Below are positions 9,801 to 17,269 of a stretch of 64,000 nucleotides of DNA, piece by piece. The DNA comes from UBA6522 sp965262365 (GTDB lineage: Bacteria > Pseudomonadota > Gammaproteobacteria > Steroidobacterales > Rariloculaceae). A program made the translations under genes and the position numbers. Below the pieces are notes generated by a model. That model had not been told where the DNA came from. It made no database searches and was given only the letters and a program-made list of their open reading frames with translations. Position 1 is the first letter of the stretch, and each line of letters starts with the position of its first letter. The stretch spans positions 744,001 to 808,000 of the forward strand of contig OZ253541.1 in NCBI GenBank assembly GCA_965262365.1, read 5' to 3'.

Positions 9801-9965
9801 CAGGACGATGTGATTCGGATTCAGGGAACGCCGACTCAGATACTTCCGTATCGCGGCTTGGGATTCGAGGATTGGTACTACGGTCGCAGCAAGGTAACCA
9901 TCTCGACCACCAACCAGCGTGTCACCGAGTGGTCCAATAGTTCCGGCAACTTGAAAGTGCGTTGA
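6873..9965 (+). CDS. Membrane Ser/Thr kinase with PEGA, PPC-like and BamE-like repeats
   Basis: 1030 residues from the ATG at 6873, chosen because MPSRSTSQSLNALPPGTVL aligns with the start of the kinase at 4695. Kinase domain about 20-340 (Lys52, HRD 168-170, DFG 195-197). Several hydrophobic segments lie at about 380-530. Two PEGA-like units (each with a YEP... ALAEG/LPAG pattern) lie at about 560-700. A PPC-like beta domain (GTLEPGDYEL... LIDTG... GEYLIV) covers about 715-805. The tail is three nearly identical 72-residue repeats of a BamE/SmpA-like pattern (IRIQGTPTQI, YYGRSKV, VTEWSN). The kinase is nearly the same as that at 1756-4695 but the tail is different. Probably a transmembrane sensor kinase; ligand unknown. 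Confidence 0.87.
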   Translation: MPSRSTSQSLNALPPGTVLRDYVIESELGSGGFSIVYLARHHLNPDWLYAIKEFLPGELAVRTQDGTTVCPVNTEAQEAFDDGLRRFRDEAEQLRKFRNEPYIVSCLNYFEQNGTAYLVMDHDDGLPLLELLRRREEAGQPFTEKDLLAVVEPLLEGLTAVHRAGVLHRDIKPGNIFVRQQDDITGRPAHPVLIDFGAAKQNYLARHSRSRAPYTPGYAAYEQVSSEGDIGPWTDVYAVGALMWRMVAGGCPDDSRLHVPKDSPSTERETIVWSATPREVEKRAYAMNRGRADPMPSAVALGSGRFANHLLRAIEKCLALYPEDRVQNCEELRELLLTPNKSEDVQRNETLQPDGDARKTSQSRSSGLRAGLIRALAAMAIFSFSGVGNLLEESALAERWVFLIGEALLLGFITFAIVTVFHWSLGRVDYFRARRGWIAWLVAAGVLLGWDVNDVYAGALLVSAVFYALVVAAVFLAIGLLWRGLKRLFAVGEPAQEAVTKEPEVDNQTIVNERQKFTDTGAWIMAALFMVPIAITMILGGAWDGQSVEDGSSNQPLLSQGPPFTVRTDPPQAQVVFTDHDDQYEPEMALAEGTYHVEVSAPEYEPRREWLDHAEAILEHRISLDPIRQAFTIEVEPSGARVRILNIAPVYEPGMMLPAGSYRVEVSAPGYETVTETVWHEIAEPTLHRVELPLSLAQLPDSGIATGTLEPGDYELPSGAYGDLWTVQAQAGQTLTVDLSAPDFDARLMLIDTGNSELVAEDDDSGEETDARIRLDLSENGEYLIVTSSYADGEVGDYELRVDFFSPARVSVQSESQDEILSAVSTFTRGSHQDDVIRIQGTPTQILPYRGLGFEDWYYGRSKVTISTTNQRVTEWSNSSGNLKVRLAPGANVTSATTFTRGSHQDDVIRIQGTPTQILPYRGLGFEDWYYGRSKVTISTTNQRVTEWSNSSGNLKVRLAPGANVTSATTFTRGSHQDDVIRIQGTPTQILPYRGLGFEDWYYGRSKVTISTTNQRVTEWSNSSGNLKVR
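9348..9962 (+). repeat. Three in-frame 216-bp tandem repeats
   Basis: Copies at 9348-9563, 9564-9779 and 9780-9962 (last one shortened). They differ at only a few bases, including third positions, so the array is either very recent or kept uniform by recombination. Each copy encodes one 72-residue BamE/SmpA-like unit at the C-terminus of the kinase. Confidence 0.95.
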
Positions 9966-10158
9966 AGTCGCCGATCGCGTGGACCGAAACAATGGTTTTC
10001 TTTGTCGTGGGCAAAATGCACCTACCGGAGATTGAGTAGCAAACCGGATTGCGAAGACTGCGAGCGATCATCTCTTCCTGCCGCATTGCGGGTCTGAATT
10101 CAGTCGCCAGTGCGAGCCTGGAGCGAGACGTCTTGAAGACAAAAACAAGGGTCCATGG

Positions 10159-13100
10159 ATGACCATCGACAAACCTGTACCGTTAGTTCGCTACTTCTCA
10201 CCAGTCCCTCGATCAGACGACGACTCCGACGAGAAAGACATCCTCGCAACCTTGGAGGATAGAAACTTCGAGAGGTGGCGCGACATAGACAAAAGCTATC
10301 GTTCCATTATCTTGGCCGAAGCGGGAGCCGGCAAGACATTCGAAATGCTCTCCCGCGCGAACCAGGTCGAAGAGCAGGGACATCCCGCATTTTTCATCCG
10401 TATTGAGGATATCGACGGAGATTTCGAACAAGCCTTTGAAGTTGGAAGTGCGGAGGCCTTCGAACGTTGGCTTAGTGGCCAGAGCGAAGCTTGGTTTTAC
10501 CTCGATGCCGTCGATGAAGCCCGTCTCGACAATCCACGGGCGTTTCAGAAGGCGATCCGACGATTTTCGTCGAGGATCAAAGATGCGCAATTGCGCGCCC
10601 ACATCTGCATTTCCAGCCGTCCCTATGCGTGGCGCCCAAGGTCCGACCACGATCTCATCGAGCGACATTTGCCGTTCAAAAAAAAACCGCTCGCCGATCC
10701 GACTGATGAGATTTCGGAGCCAGTCGAACCCGCCGAGCAAACCGAGAGCGTACTGAAAATCTATTTAATGCGTCCACTGGACGAAGACGATGTGCGTTTT
10801 TTTGCGGAGCATCGTTCGGTACCAAATATCGATCTCCTGATCGACGTTTTGCAGCGATCAAATTTGATGGCTCTGGCTGGACGTCCATTTGACTTGGAGG
10901 GAATCCTGGCGAAATGGTCATCCGACCAAGCGCTTGGCGGGCGGAGTGAACTACTGCGCCACAATATTGAACAACGGCTCAAGGAATTTGACCCGGACCG
11001 AGACAGTCGGCAACGGCTGATTCCAGGTAAGGCGCGCGAAGGAGCAAGGGCGCTCGCAGCGGCAGTCATCCTAACCGGCGACGTCGGGATTCAAGTCTCG
11101 GACACATCGCACGAGCGATTGGGCATCGATGCCGAAGCGGTCTTGGTCGATTGGAACCCAGCAGACGTTCGAACTCTTCTCGAGAGGGCCGTATTCGACG
11201 ATGCGATCTACGGAGCCGTGAGGTTTCGTCATCGAGAGGTACGTGAGCTCCTTGCGGCCGAGTGGTTTAGCGAACTACTACAAGAGGGACATTCGCGCCA
11301 CGCGATTGAAGCACTCATTTTTCGGGAGCAGTACGGGGAGAAAATCGTTTCCCCTCGCTTGCGGCCGATATTGCCGTGGCTGATCCTCGAAGACTTGGAA
11401 ATTCGCAAACTAGCCTTGGCACTCCATCCCGAAATCGCGGTGGAGGGGGGCGATCCGGCACGGTTGCCATTGCCGGAACGAAGAAAAATCCTCGTCGATA
11501 TCCTCGGGCGAATCGTCCGAAACGAGGACAACCGCGGCGCACGCGACAACAGCGCGATCGCTCGGATCGCGAAACTGGACCTGACCGACCAAACACTCGC
11601 ATTGATCAATCAGCATGCCTATAACGATAATGCCATCTTCTTTCTTGGTAGGCTGGTCTGGCAAGGAAACATGTCGGACTGTGTGCCACGATTGCTGGAC
11701 ATAGCCGCTGACCCGGCGAGAGGAGTTTATGCGCGCATCGCGGCGGCGCGTGCGGTCATGAACTGTGGCACAGCCGGACAACAGTCACAGCTCTGGAGCT
11801 TCTTGCTGTCGGCTCAGGCTGAAATTCCCCGCAAATTGCTCGCCGAACTTGTACATGACGCGGTTGCCGACGCGGTGAACGTCACCATGCTGCTGGAATC
11901 GATCGACAAGCTGCCTCCCTATGACCGTTTCAAGACAACATGGCTGACGAGGGCATTGCACGGGTTCATCGACCGCTTGCCGCTCGTAGAGAAAGCAGAC
12001 CCTCCTCAACCGCTTGCGCTGCTTGTCGAGGGCCTACACGCGATTCTTGAGCGCCCACCCTATGTCGAACGGCTCGAATGCCGTATCTCGGGAGAATTCG
12101 CGTGGTTACTGGGGCCGGCGACCCACGCCGTCGAGAGACTGGTTTCTGCTCGTGCTGAAGCTGCGATGCAAGATCACGCCATCGCTGTCATGCTCAATGG
12201 TCCGGTCGTTCGTGAATGGCTCGGTCACGAGTTCAACGATTACAAGGACAAGTTGGGCGAATTGGTTCCAAGTTGGCCGAAACTGAACGATACATTGTTC
12301 TGGCAGAGCGTAGAGGCAGCGCGGACCCGGCTTGAAAGTGACGGGAAACGGCTGAATGACGATTGGCCATTGCAATGGCCCCCTCACTGTTGGGCGCTCG
12401 GGCCGGACAGCTTCCACCGCATCCTTGGGTGGGTGAAGACACGAAAAGTGGAAGATGACCGGCTGGTAGCACTCTCGCTTGCCTTCCGCATCTACGTGCA
12501 GGCGGGGAAGCCTGTGGAATGGCTCGACCGGTTGCACGCCGCCGTGAAGGGCAATGCCGTGCTCGTGGCGTGGCTGGATAGACTACTTAACCCGGTCGTT
12601 CGCACGGAAGACCGCGAGTGGCAACGTACGCGAGAAGCCCGCCGACAGAAGCGCGAGCAGCAGCGTCAAGTGCAAAAACAAGACAGGTCGGATTGGATCG
12701 CTCGCCTTAAGGCGAACATCAATCACGTTCGCAATCCGCCGGGCTTGAAACCGGGCGAATTCGGTAACGATCAATATTGGTTACTAAGGGAATTTGAAGA
12801 CAGCGGCCTGCGAACAAATCGCGGCCAGGGAGCGAATTGGCAATCGCTTATTAATGAGTTTGGAGATGATGTGGCCCTTGCATTTCGCGATGCTGCCATG
12901 GCCCATTGGAGGCATTACAAACCCGAAATCGGATCAGAGGGCGCCGACACGAGTTCGATTCCCTATGCCTTGCTTTTTGCCATGGCGGGCCTCGAAATCG
13001 AGGCGCGGGAAGTGAATGGTTTTCCAGCGCACTTGAGCGAATCCGAAGTACGTCAAGCCTTGCGCTATATCACCTGGGAATTGAACGGCTTTCCCGGTTG

Positions 13101-14115
13101 GCTCGAAGTGATGCACCGGGCTCATCCGCAAGCGGTCATGGAAGCTGTAATGACCGAACTCTACTGGGAATTGGTCAACACTAAAACCGATCAGTCTATG
13201 AGTTATATCCTCCATGACCTGGCATTTCACGCACCCTGGCTGCATGGCGCGCTCGTCGAGCCGCTCCTGACCCTGGTCCGCAATAATTATCTGCCGAACT
13301 TCAAGGCGCTACGCTACAGCGTCCGCATTCTAAAGGGCGGCGGAGTGAATCCAAGGGAACTGGGGTTGCTCGCTCAAGCCAAGGTGGCAACAGAACAATC
13401 CGGCGAACGCCTCCCACACTGGTACGCCATCTGGGTTGATGCGGAGCCGGATACAGGCATCACGGCCGTGGAGAAGTGGCTCGCCGCGCTCGATCCCGAA
13501 GCGGGTTCACGCTCCGCGCAGCTCTTCATCAAGGCGTTGATGGGCAGCCGCCATGGCGACGATGCCGGTCCGAGTATCGGCAATTTCCGAACAGCAGAAC
13601 ACCTCAAGTCCTTGTATGTGCTCATGCATGAGCACATACGTGCGAAGGACGACATCGACAGGGCTGGCGGGGGCGTTTACTCGCCCGAATTGCGCGACCA
13701 CGCCCAATACGCACGGAATAGGCTCTTCAATCTGCTCTCGGAAATTCCCGGAAAGGAAGCCTTTGTAGCGCTTGCGGAGCTAATCGAAGAGCATCCCGAA
13801 CCGGACTACCGACCATGGATGGCAAAGCGGGCCCATAAGCGTGCGGAGGAAGACGGCGATCTTGAGCCATGGACCGCTGAACAGGTCAGCGAGTTTGGTT
13901 CAAGACTCACTAGGAGCGTGCGCCGTAAGACGATTTTCGTTCGGGCGAATGATCCGGGACCGTGGGAATTTCGTCTTGGCGCCGGTCTTGCCGGATTTTG
14001 GAACGGAAAACCGCCGTCCGGCGCCCCAGGGCGGCGTGAATCTGTCCCCGACTGGCTCCATGGCGGTGCCGAATCGCCGTCATCGGACCCTCATCCCCGT
14101 CACGCGCTCGCCTGA
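10159..14115 (+). CDS. STAND-type P-loop NTPase, 3' end cut by an IS1182-family element
   Basis: Walker A AEAGAGKT at residues 53-60 and Walker B FYLDAVDEAR at about 113-122 define a NACHT/STAND-like NTPase near the N-terminus. It is followed by about 1,000 residues of mostly helical, repeat-like sequence. The native reading stops at about 14017, residue 1286; the last roughly 33 codons read into the insertion sequence. The same frame resumes at 15500 with a PD-(D/E)XK nuclease domain, so the intact protein would be about 1,470 residues with sensor/NTPase first and nuclease last. STAND NTPases with nuclease effectors are a common antiphage architecture, but most Avs proteins carry the effector N-terminally. 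As it stands the gene is probably inactive or makes a nuclease-less protein. Confidence 0.82.
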   Translation: MTIDKPVPLVRYFSPVPRSDDDSDEKDILATLEDRNFERWRDIDKSYRSIILAEAGAGKTFEMLSRANQVEEQGHPAFFIRIEDIDGDFEQAFEVGSAEAFERWLSGQSEAWFYLDAVDEARLDNPRAFQKAIRRFSSRIKDAQLRAHICISSRPYAWRPRSDHDLIERHLPFKKKPLADPTDEISEPVEPAEQTESVLKIYLMRPLDEDDVRFFAEHRSVPNIDLLIDVLQRSNLMALAGRPFDLEGILAKWSSDQALGGRSELLRHNIEQRLKEFDPDRDSRQRLIPGKAREGARALAAAVILTGDVGIQVSDTSHERLGIDAEAVLVDWNPADVRTLLERAVFDDAIYGAVRFRHREVRELLAAEWFSELLQEGHSRHAIEALIFREQYGEKIVSPRLRPILPWLILEDLEIRKLALALHPEIAVEGGDPARLPLPERRKILVDILGRIVRNEDNRGARDNSAIARIAKLDLTDQTLALINQHAYNDNAIFFLGRLVWQGNMSDCVPRLLDIAADPARGVYARIAAARAVMNCGTAGQQSQLWSFLLSAQAEIPRKLLAELVHDAVADAVNVTMLLESIDKLPPYDRFKTTWLTRALHGFIDRLPLVEKADPPQPLALLVEGLHAILERPPYVERLECRISGEFAWLLGPATHAVERLVSARAEAAMQDHAIAVMLNGPVVREWLGHEFNDYKDKLGELVPSWPKLNDTLFWQSVEAARTRLESDGKRLNDDWPLQWPPHCWALGPDSFHRILGWVKTRKVEDDRLVALSLAFRIYVQAGKPVEWLDRLHAAVKGNAVLVAWLDRLLNPVVRTEDREWQRTREARRQKREQQRQVQKQDRSDWIARLKANINHVRNPPGLKPGEFGNDQYWLLREFEDSGLRTNRGQGANWQSLINEFGDDVALAFRDAAMAHWRHYKPEIGSEGADTSSIPYALLFAMAGLEIEAREVNGFPAHLSESEVRQALRYITWELNGFPGWLEVMHRAHPQAVMEAVMTELYWELVNTKTDQSMSYILHDLAFHAPWLHGALVEPLLTLVRNNYLPNFKALRYSVRILKGGGVNPRELGLLAQAKVATEQSGERLPHWYAIWVDAEPDTGITAVEKWLAALDPEAGSRSAQLFIKALMGSRHGDDAGPSIGNFRTAEHLKSLYVLMHEHIRAKDDIDRAGGGVYSPELRDHAQYARNRLFNLLSEIPGKEAFVALAELIEEHPEPDYRPWMAKRAHKRAEEDGDLEPWTAEQVSEFGSRLTRSVRRKTIFVRANDPGPWEFRLGAGLAGFWNGKPPSGAPGRRESVPDWLHGGAESPSSDPHPRHALA
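13614..13639. repeat. 26-bp perfect palindrome inside the NTPase gene
   Basis: Perfect two-fold symmetry centred on ATGCAT, within codons for YVLMHEH. No function is evident. Confidence 0.8.
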
Positions 14116-15499
14116 AGCCCTTGCATGCGCTTGACGTTCAACGCCAGGCACACCAGGTCCCACTCGCCCTGGACCTTGTTCAGCCCCCGCACGCTGAAAC
14201 GCCGAAAACCCAGCGCCTCCTTGATCCAGCCGATCGGCGCCTCCGACAGCCACTTGCGCTCGGCGTACTGCGCCCGGCCCGCTTCCGTCGCCAGCTTCTT
14301 GGCCATGGCGGCCTTGGCCGGATGCTTCTGCGCGTCCACCTCGAGCGCGCGCCGGCCCTCCCGGCCCAAGGCCACGTGGCCGTCCACCCCGAGCGCCTGA
14401 AGCTTGGCCAGATCCGCCTCGTTGCAATACCCGGCGTCGGCCAGCACCGTCGCCGGACGCCTCCCGTGGGTCGATTCCACCTCCTGCACCAGCGGCGTCA
14501 ACCGACCCTGGTCGCTGGCGTTCGAGGACACCTCCACCGCGACGATCAACTGGTTCTTCCCCTCCACCGCCACCTGCGCGTTGTAGCATTGCTGGAAACC
14601 CTCCGCGGAGGTCTTCATGATCCGACTTTGCGGGTCCGTGAAATTGTCCTGTGCCTTCTCCTCCGGCTCCCCGTACTCGCGCTTGTACGGCGGTCCGCCC
14701 TTCGGATTGCGCTTCTGCCCGGGCTTGCGCCCACGGGCCTCGTCTGCCTCCCGTTGCCGGGCCTCCAACCGCGCCTTCGCCGCCCGGATCGCCGCCAGCC
14801 GGTCCTCGCGCCGGCGTAACTCCTCCGGCAACTCGTCGCCCCGACAAGCCTCCCCGTACCGCGCGTCCTCCTGTGCGTCCACAGCCCCCGCCCGATCCAA
14901 CAACGCCTCGATCTCGCCCCCAAGACGCTTCTCCTCCTCGCGCATCCGCTTGTAGCTCATCGCCTTGCGCTTGGAGGCGTTCGCCCGCACCTTCGTCCCG
15001 TCGATCGACAACTTGCCGAAGTTCGCAACCCCGGTCTCCGCCGCCAACCGCACCACTTCCACAAACAATCGCTTGAAGTCCCCGAGATGACGCCGCCGAA
15101 ACTCGCACAGCGTACGGTGGCTCGGAAAGTTCCCCGCCGCCAACACCCGGAACGCCACGTCCTCCTCAAGCTTGCGCGCCAGACCGCGCGACGACACCAC
15201 CCCCGTCGCGTAACCGTAGATCAACACCTTCAGCATCATCCGCGGCTCGTACGGGGACTTGCGACGCCCGTCGCCCTCGTACGGGGCGTAAAACGCCGTC
15301 ATGTCCAACCCCTCCACCAAGTCGCTCACGTGGTGCGCAAGGTGGCCCTCCGGCAACCAATCCCGCATATCCGACGGCAGCAACAGGCCCTGGTCCGGGT
15401 GGTAGGGGCGAAATCTCGTCGGCATCCCAGACTCCTTAACAATCCAGTGCCTGTATTATCCCAGCCGGGTTCCTACGGCGCACGCTCCTAGGACGCCGG
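14018..15499 (-). mobile_element. IS1182-family insertion sequence in the STAND gene
   Basis: The ends show an imperfect inverted repeat: CCGGCGCCCCAGGG at 14018 and, on the opposite strand, CCGGCGTCCTAGGA ending at 15499. The outer CCGG may be a 4-bp palindromic target duplication, in which case the element is 14022-15495. The span 14018-15499 is 1,482 bp and keeps the host frame in register on both sides. The single transposase gene runs on the minus strand. A GC-rich hairpin at the left end could terminate transcription. Confidence 0.82.
14100..15425 (-). CDS. IS1182-family transposase
   Basis: 441 residues, intact. It starts MPTRFRPYHPDQGLLLPSD and has the N-terminal DUF772-type block (MMLKVLIYGYATGVVSSRGLA), then the DDE catalytic region: FGKLSIDGTKVRANASK, VLADAGYCNE, and the C-terminal YAERKWLSEAPIGWIKEALGFRRFSVRGL. 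Size and motifs are typical of IS1182/IS5-superfamily DDE transposases. No frameshift is seen, so the element may still be mobile. Confidence 0.95.
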   Translation of the reverse strand: MPTRFRPYHPDQGLLLPSDMRDWLPEGHLAHHVSDLVEGLDMTAFYAPYEGDGRRKSPYEPRMMLKVLIYGYATGVVSSRGLARKLEEDVAFRVLAAGNFPSHRTLCEFRRRHLGDFKRLFVEVVRLAAETGVANFGKLSIDGTKVRANASKRKAMSYKRMREEEKRLGGEIEALLDRAGAVDAQEDARYGEACRGDELPEELRRREDRLAAIRAAKARLEARQREADEARGRKPGQKRNPKGGPPYKREYGEPEEKAQDNFTDPQSRIMKTSAEGFQQCYNAQVAVEGKNQLIVAVEVSSNASDQGRLTPLVQEVESTHGRRPATVLADAGYCNEADLAKLQALGVDGHVALGREGRRALEVDAQKHPAKAAMAKKLATEAGRAQYAERKWLSEAPIGWIKEALGFRRFSVRGLNKVQGEWDLVCLALNVKRMQGLQASA

Positions 15500-16059
15500 C
15501 AACCCAACGTCAATTGTTCGATCTGACGGTCGACCGCCTGACCGACCTCAAGAACTGGCTTGAGCGGGGTCATGACAGCCCCTATCGCACGTGGCAGAGG
15601 GTAGAAAGCGAACATGAAATGCGCAATCTCGTGACGGGCTGGCTCAACAAGAATTGGGGCAATCACGTCACTGCTGCGCAAGAGCCCGAATTGGCAAACA
15701 GCCAGCGCGTGGACATCTGGTTGCAAAACCAGAACGTCCCATATCCAGTCCCGATAGAACTCAAAATATTGCTTGACAAAGGGTGGAGCGGGCCGAAGCT
15801 GCGCGAGCGATTGCGTAACCAACTCGTGGGCGACTATCTCCGCGACGGAACGGAACGCTGCGGTTTGATGCTGCTGGTCTGGAAAGGAAATAGGCCCGGT
15901 CGGCAGTGGCAAATCGGCGACAGGCTCGTTGGCGTTTGTGGGCTTCGGGATGCTCTCAAAGACTACTGGGCTAGTATTTCCAACCGCTTTCCCAATATCG
16001 CAGCACTTGAGGTCATCTCGATCGATCTGACGCTCCGAGGGATCAAATCCGATCAATAA
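15500..16059 (+). CDS. Severed C-terminal PD-(D/E)XK nuclease domain of the STAND protein
   Basis: Open and in the same frame as the NTPase gene interrupted at 14017. An internal ATG at 15514 begins MFDLTVDRLTDLKNW. The nuclease pattern is clear: Glu in HEMRNLV, Asp in RVDIWL about 32 residues later, then IELKI giving the E-x-K pair. Removing 14018-15499 would fuse the two parts in frame. Whether this piece is translated alone is unknown. It ends at a TAA and is followed at once by a kinase remnant on the other strand. Confidence 0.75.
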
Positions 16060-16110
16060 GCTATCGCGAATATATCTCGCTGCAGAGATTTCGATAACGG
16101 AAACCCGAAG

Positions 16111-16260
16111 TTATTGTCCCGCACCACCAGCTCACGGGGGACGAATTCCTTGATGGCGACCAACCAGGCGGTATTGAGACGTTGGCGCTCCAGATACACA
16201 ACGCTGAGGCCGCCATTGCCCAGTTCCGACTCGATGACGCAGTCGTGCAGTGCCGCGCCC
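16111..16260 (-). pseudogene. Kinase N-lobe fragment
   Basis: The minus strand reads GAALHDCVIESELGNGG, then VVYLERQRLNTAWLVAIKEF and PRELVVRDNN, clearly the glycine-loop to catalytic-lysine part of the kinase family found at 1756, 6873 and 17270. There is no start codon (an in-frame stop lies just upstream) and the similarity ends after about 50 residues. Confidence 0.85.
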
Positions 16261-16298
16261 CAACAGTAGCGAACTCAATAATGCCGAATAACGCAACG

Positions 16299-16706
16299 CT
16301 AGCGCGCTCGCAACAATGTAGGGATAAGGACCCCAGCAATAGCACACAGCGCAACAGCACGCGAAATCTGCGGGCTGGTCATCTTTAGGCCATGCGCGTA
16401 GCGTACGAAGTGCTCGCAATTCCAAGAAAAAAGACGATATTCGGAATAAAGGTACGAGCGGGCTCGGGCCAACACGATTTGTGGCGGGAGTGTACCGGGA
16501 TAATTCACGATTCGTGGATTCTTCCCATTCGCAAATTGGCTCAGCGGTTCCTCAACCACGCGGCCCCAATAGCGAGACGCTGAGATTACGGTGCGCTCAC
16601 CATTTGAGCCAAACTCGCCCAATATGCCGACATGCTCGTAAAGGACACAGTCGACACCCACGATGGTTCCTGATTGTGCGGTTAGAACATCTTTGTGTAA
16701 TATCAT
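16299..16706 (-). CDS. LRAT-fold (NlpC/P60-like) protein with C-terminal TM
   Basis: 135 residues. The pattern is that of LRAT/H-rev107-type papain-fold proteins: SGTIVGVDCVLYEHVGILG carries a catalytic-type His25, and FSWNCEHFVRYA carries Cys97 in the NCEHF box. Residues about 115-133 are hydrophobic and may anchor the protein. Bacterial members are poorly characterised; the fold supports thiol acyltransferase or hydrolase chemistry on lipids or acyl groups. It is divergent from a membrane-anchored XRE regulator with a palindrome between the two starts. An effector/regulator relationship is inference. Confidence 0.7.
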   Translation of the reverse strand: MILHKDVLTAQSGTIVGVDCVLYEHVGILGEFGSNGERTVISASRYWGRVVEEPLSQFANGKNPRIVNYPGTLPPQIVLARARSYLYSEYRLFSWNCEHFVRYAHGLKMTSPQISRAVALCAIAGVLIPTLLRAR

Positions 16707-16709
16707 GGT

Positions 16710-16728
16710 ATATGCATCTCATGCATAT
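16710..16728. promoter_or_regulatory. Palindromic operator candidate between LRAT and XRE genes
   Basis: Perfect inverted repeat ATATGCAT-CTC-ATGCATAT, 4 bp from the LRAT start and 37 bp from the XRE start. It is a likely binding site for the XRE protein; not proven. Confidence 0.55.
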
Positions 16729-16764
16729 CGATCATCATGCGCATAATGCCATAAGGAGTTTCAA

Positions 16765-17133
16765 GTGTCTAACGAAGTGAAACCTGCAACAACGTATCCA
16801 GCCATTGTGAGCAGAATCCTTCAACGGGAACGGGAGACTCAAGGACTCTCCCAAGGTGACGTCGCACACATTATGGGGGTGACGCAGGGCACTTGGTCCA
16901 GAATCGAGAACGGGTCTTCGATGATCTCGCTGGATCAGCTACATGCAGTAGCGAAGTATCTCGATAGGACGCCGTCAGAGATATTGGCGCTGGCCGATAC
17001 AGCCGAAGAATCGCTTCGCGGACAAGGCGTGGAAATCATCGCGGCCCGCTCAACCATACCCGGCGCCGCGGTAATGACAGGGGCAGCACTAGGCGCACTG
17101 CTCGCCGTGTTTCTTGTTAAGCGCGGCGGGTGA
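16765..17133 (+). CDS. XRE-family regulator with C-terminal transmembrane segment
   Basis: 122 residues from a GTG preceded by AAGGAG at 16752-16757. The helix-turn-helix spans about residues 12-66 (RETQGLSQGDVAHIMGVTQGTWSRIENG). The C-terminus (AAVMTGAALGALLAVFLVKRGG) is one hydrophobic helix followed by basic residues, so the DNA-binding part would be tethered to the inner membrane with its N-terminus in the cytosol. It may repress itself and the divergent LRAT gene through the palindrome at 16710-16728. Membrane-tethered XRE proteins are unusual and could respond to envelope damage. Confidence 0.85.
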   Translation: MSNEVKPATTYPAIVSRILQRERETQGLSQGDVAHIMGVTQGTWSRIENGSSMISLDQLHAVAKYLDRTPSEILALADTAEESLRGQGVEIIAARSTIPGAAVMTGAALGALLAVFLVKRGG

Positions 17134-17269
17134 GAGGGGCCTTCTTCAGGTCACGAAATTGGTTTCGCCGACCACACCGTGCTGGATTGCCGGTTCTGAT
17201 GCATCACTTCCCGCCGGAACGCAATCCGTTGGCATCGTCCACATGTAGTACATGGAAGCGGCGCTAGAG

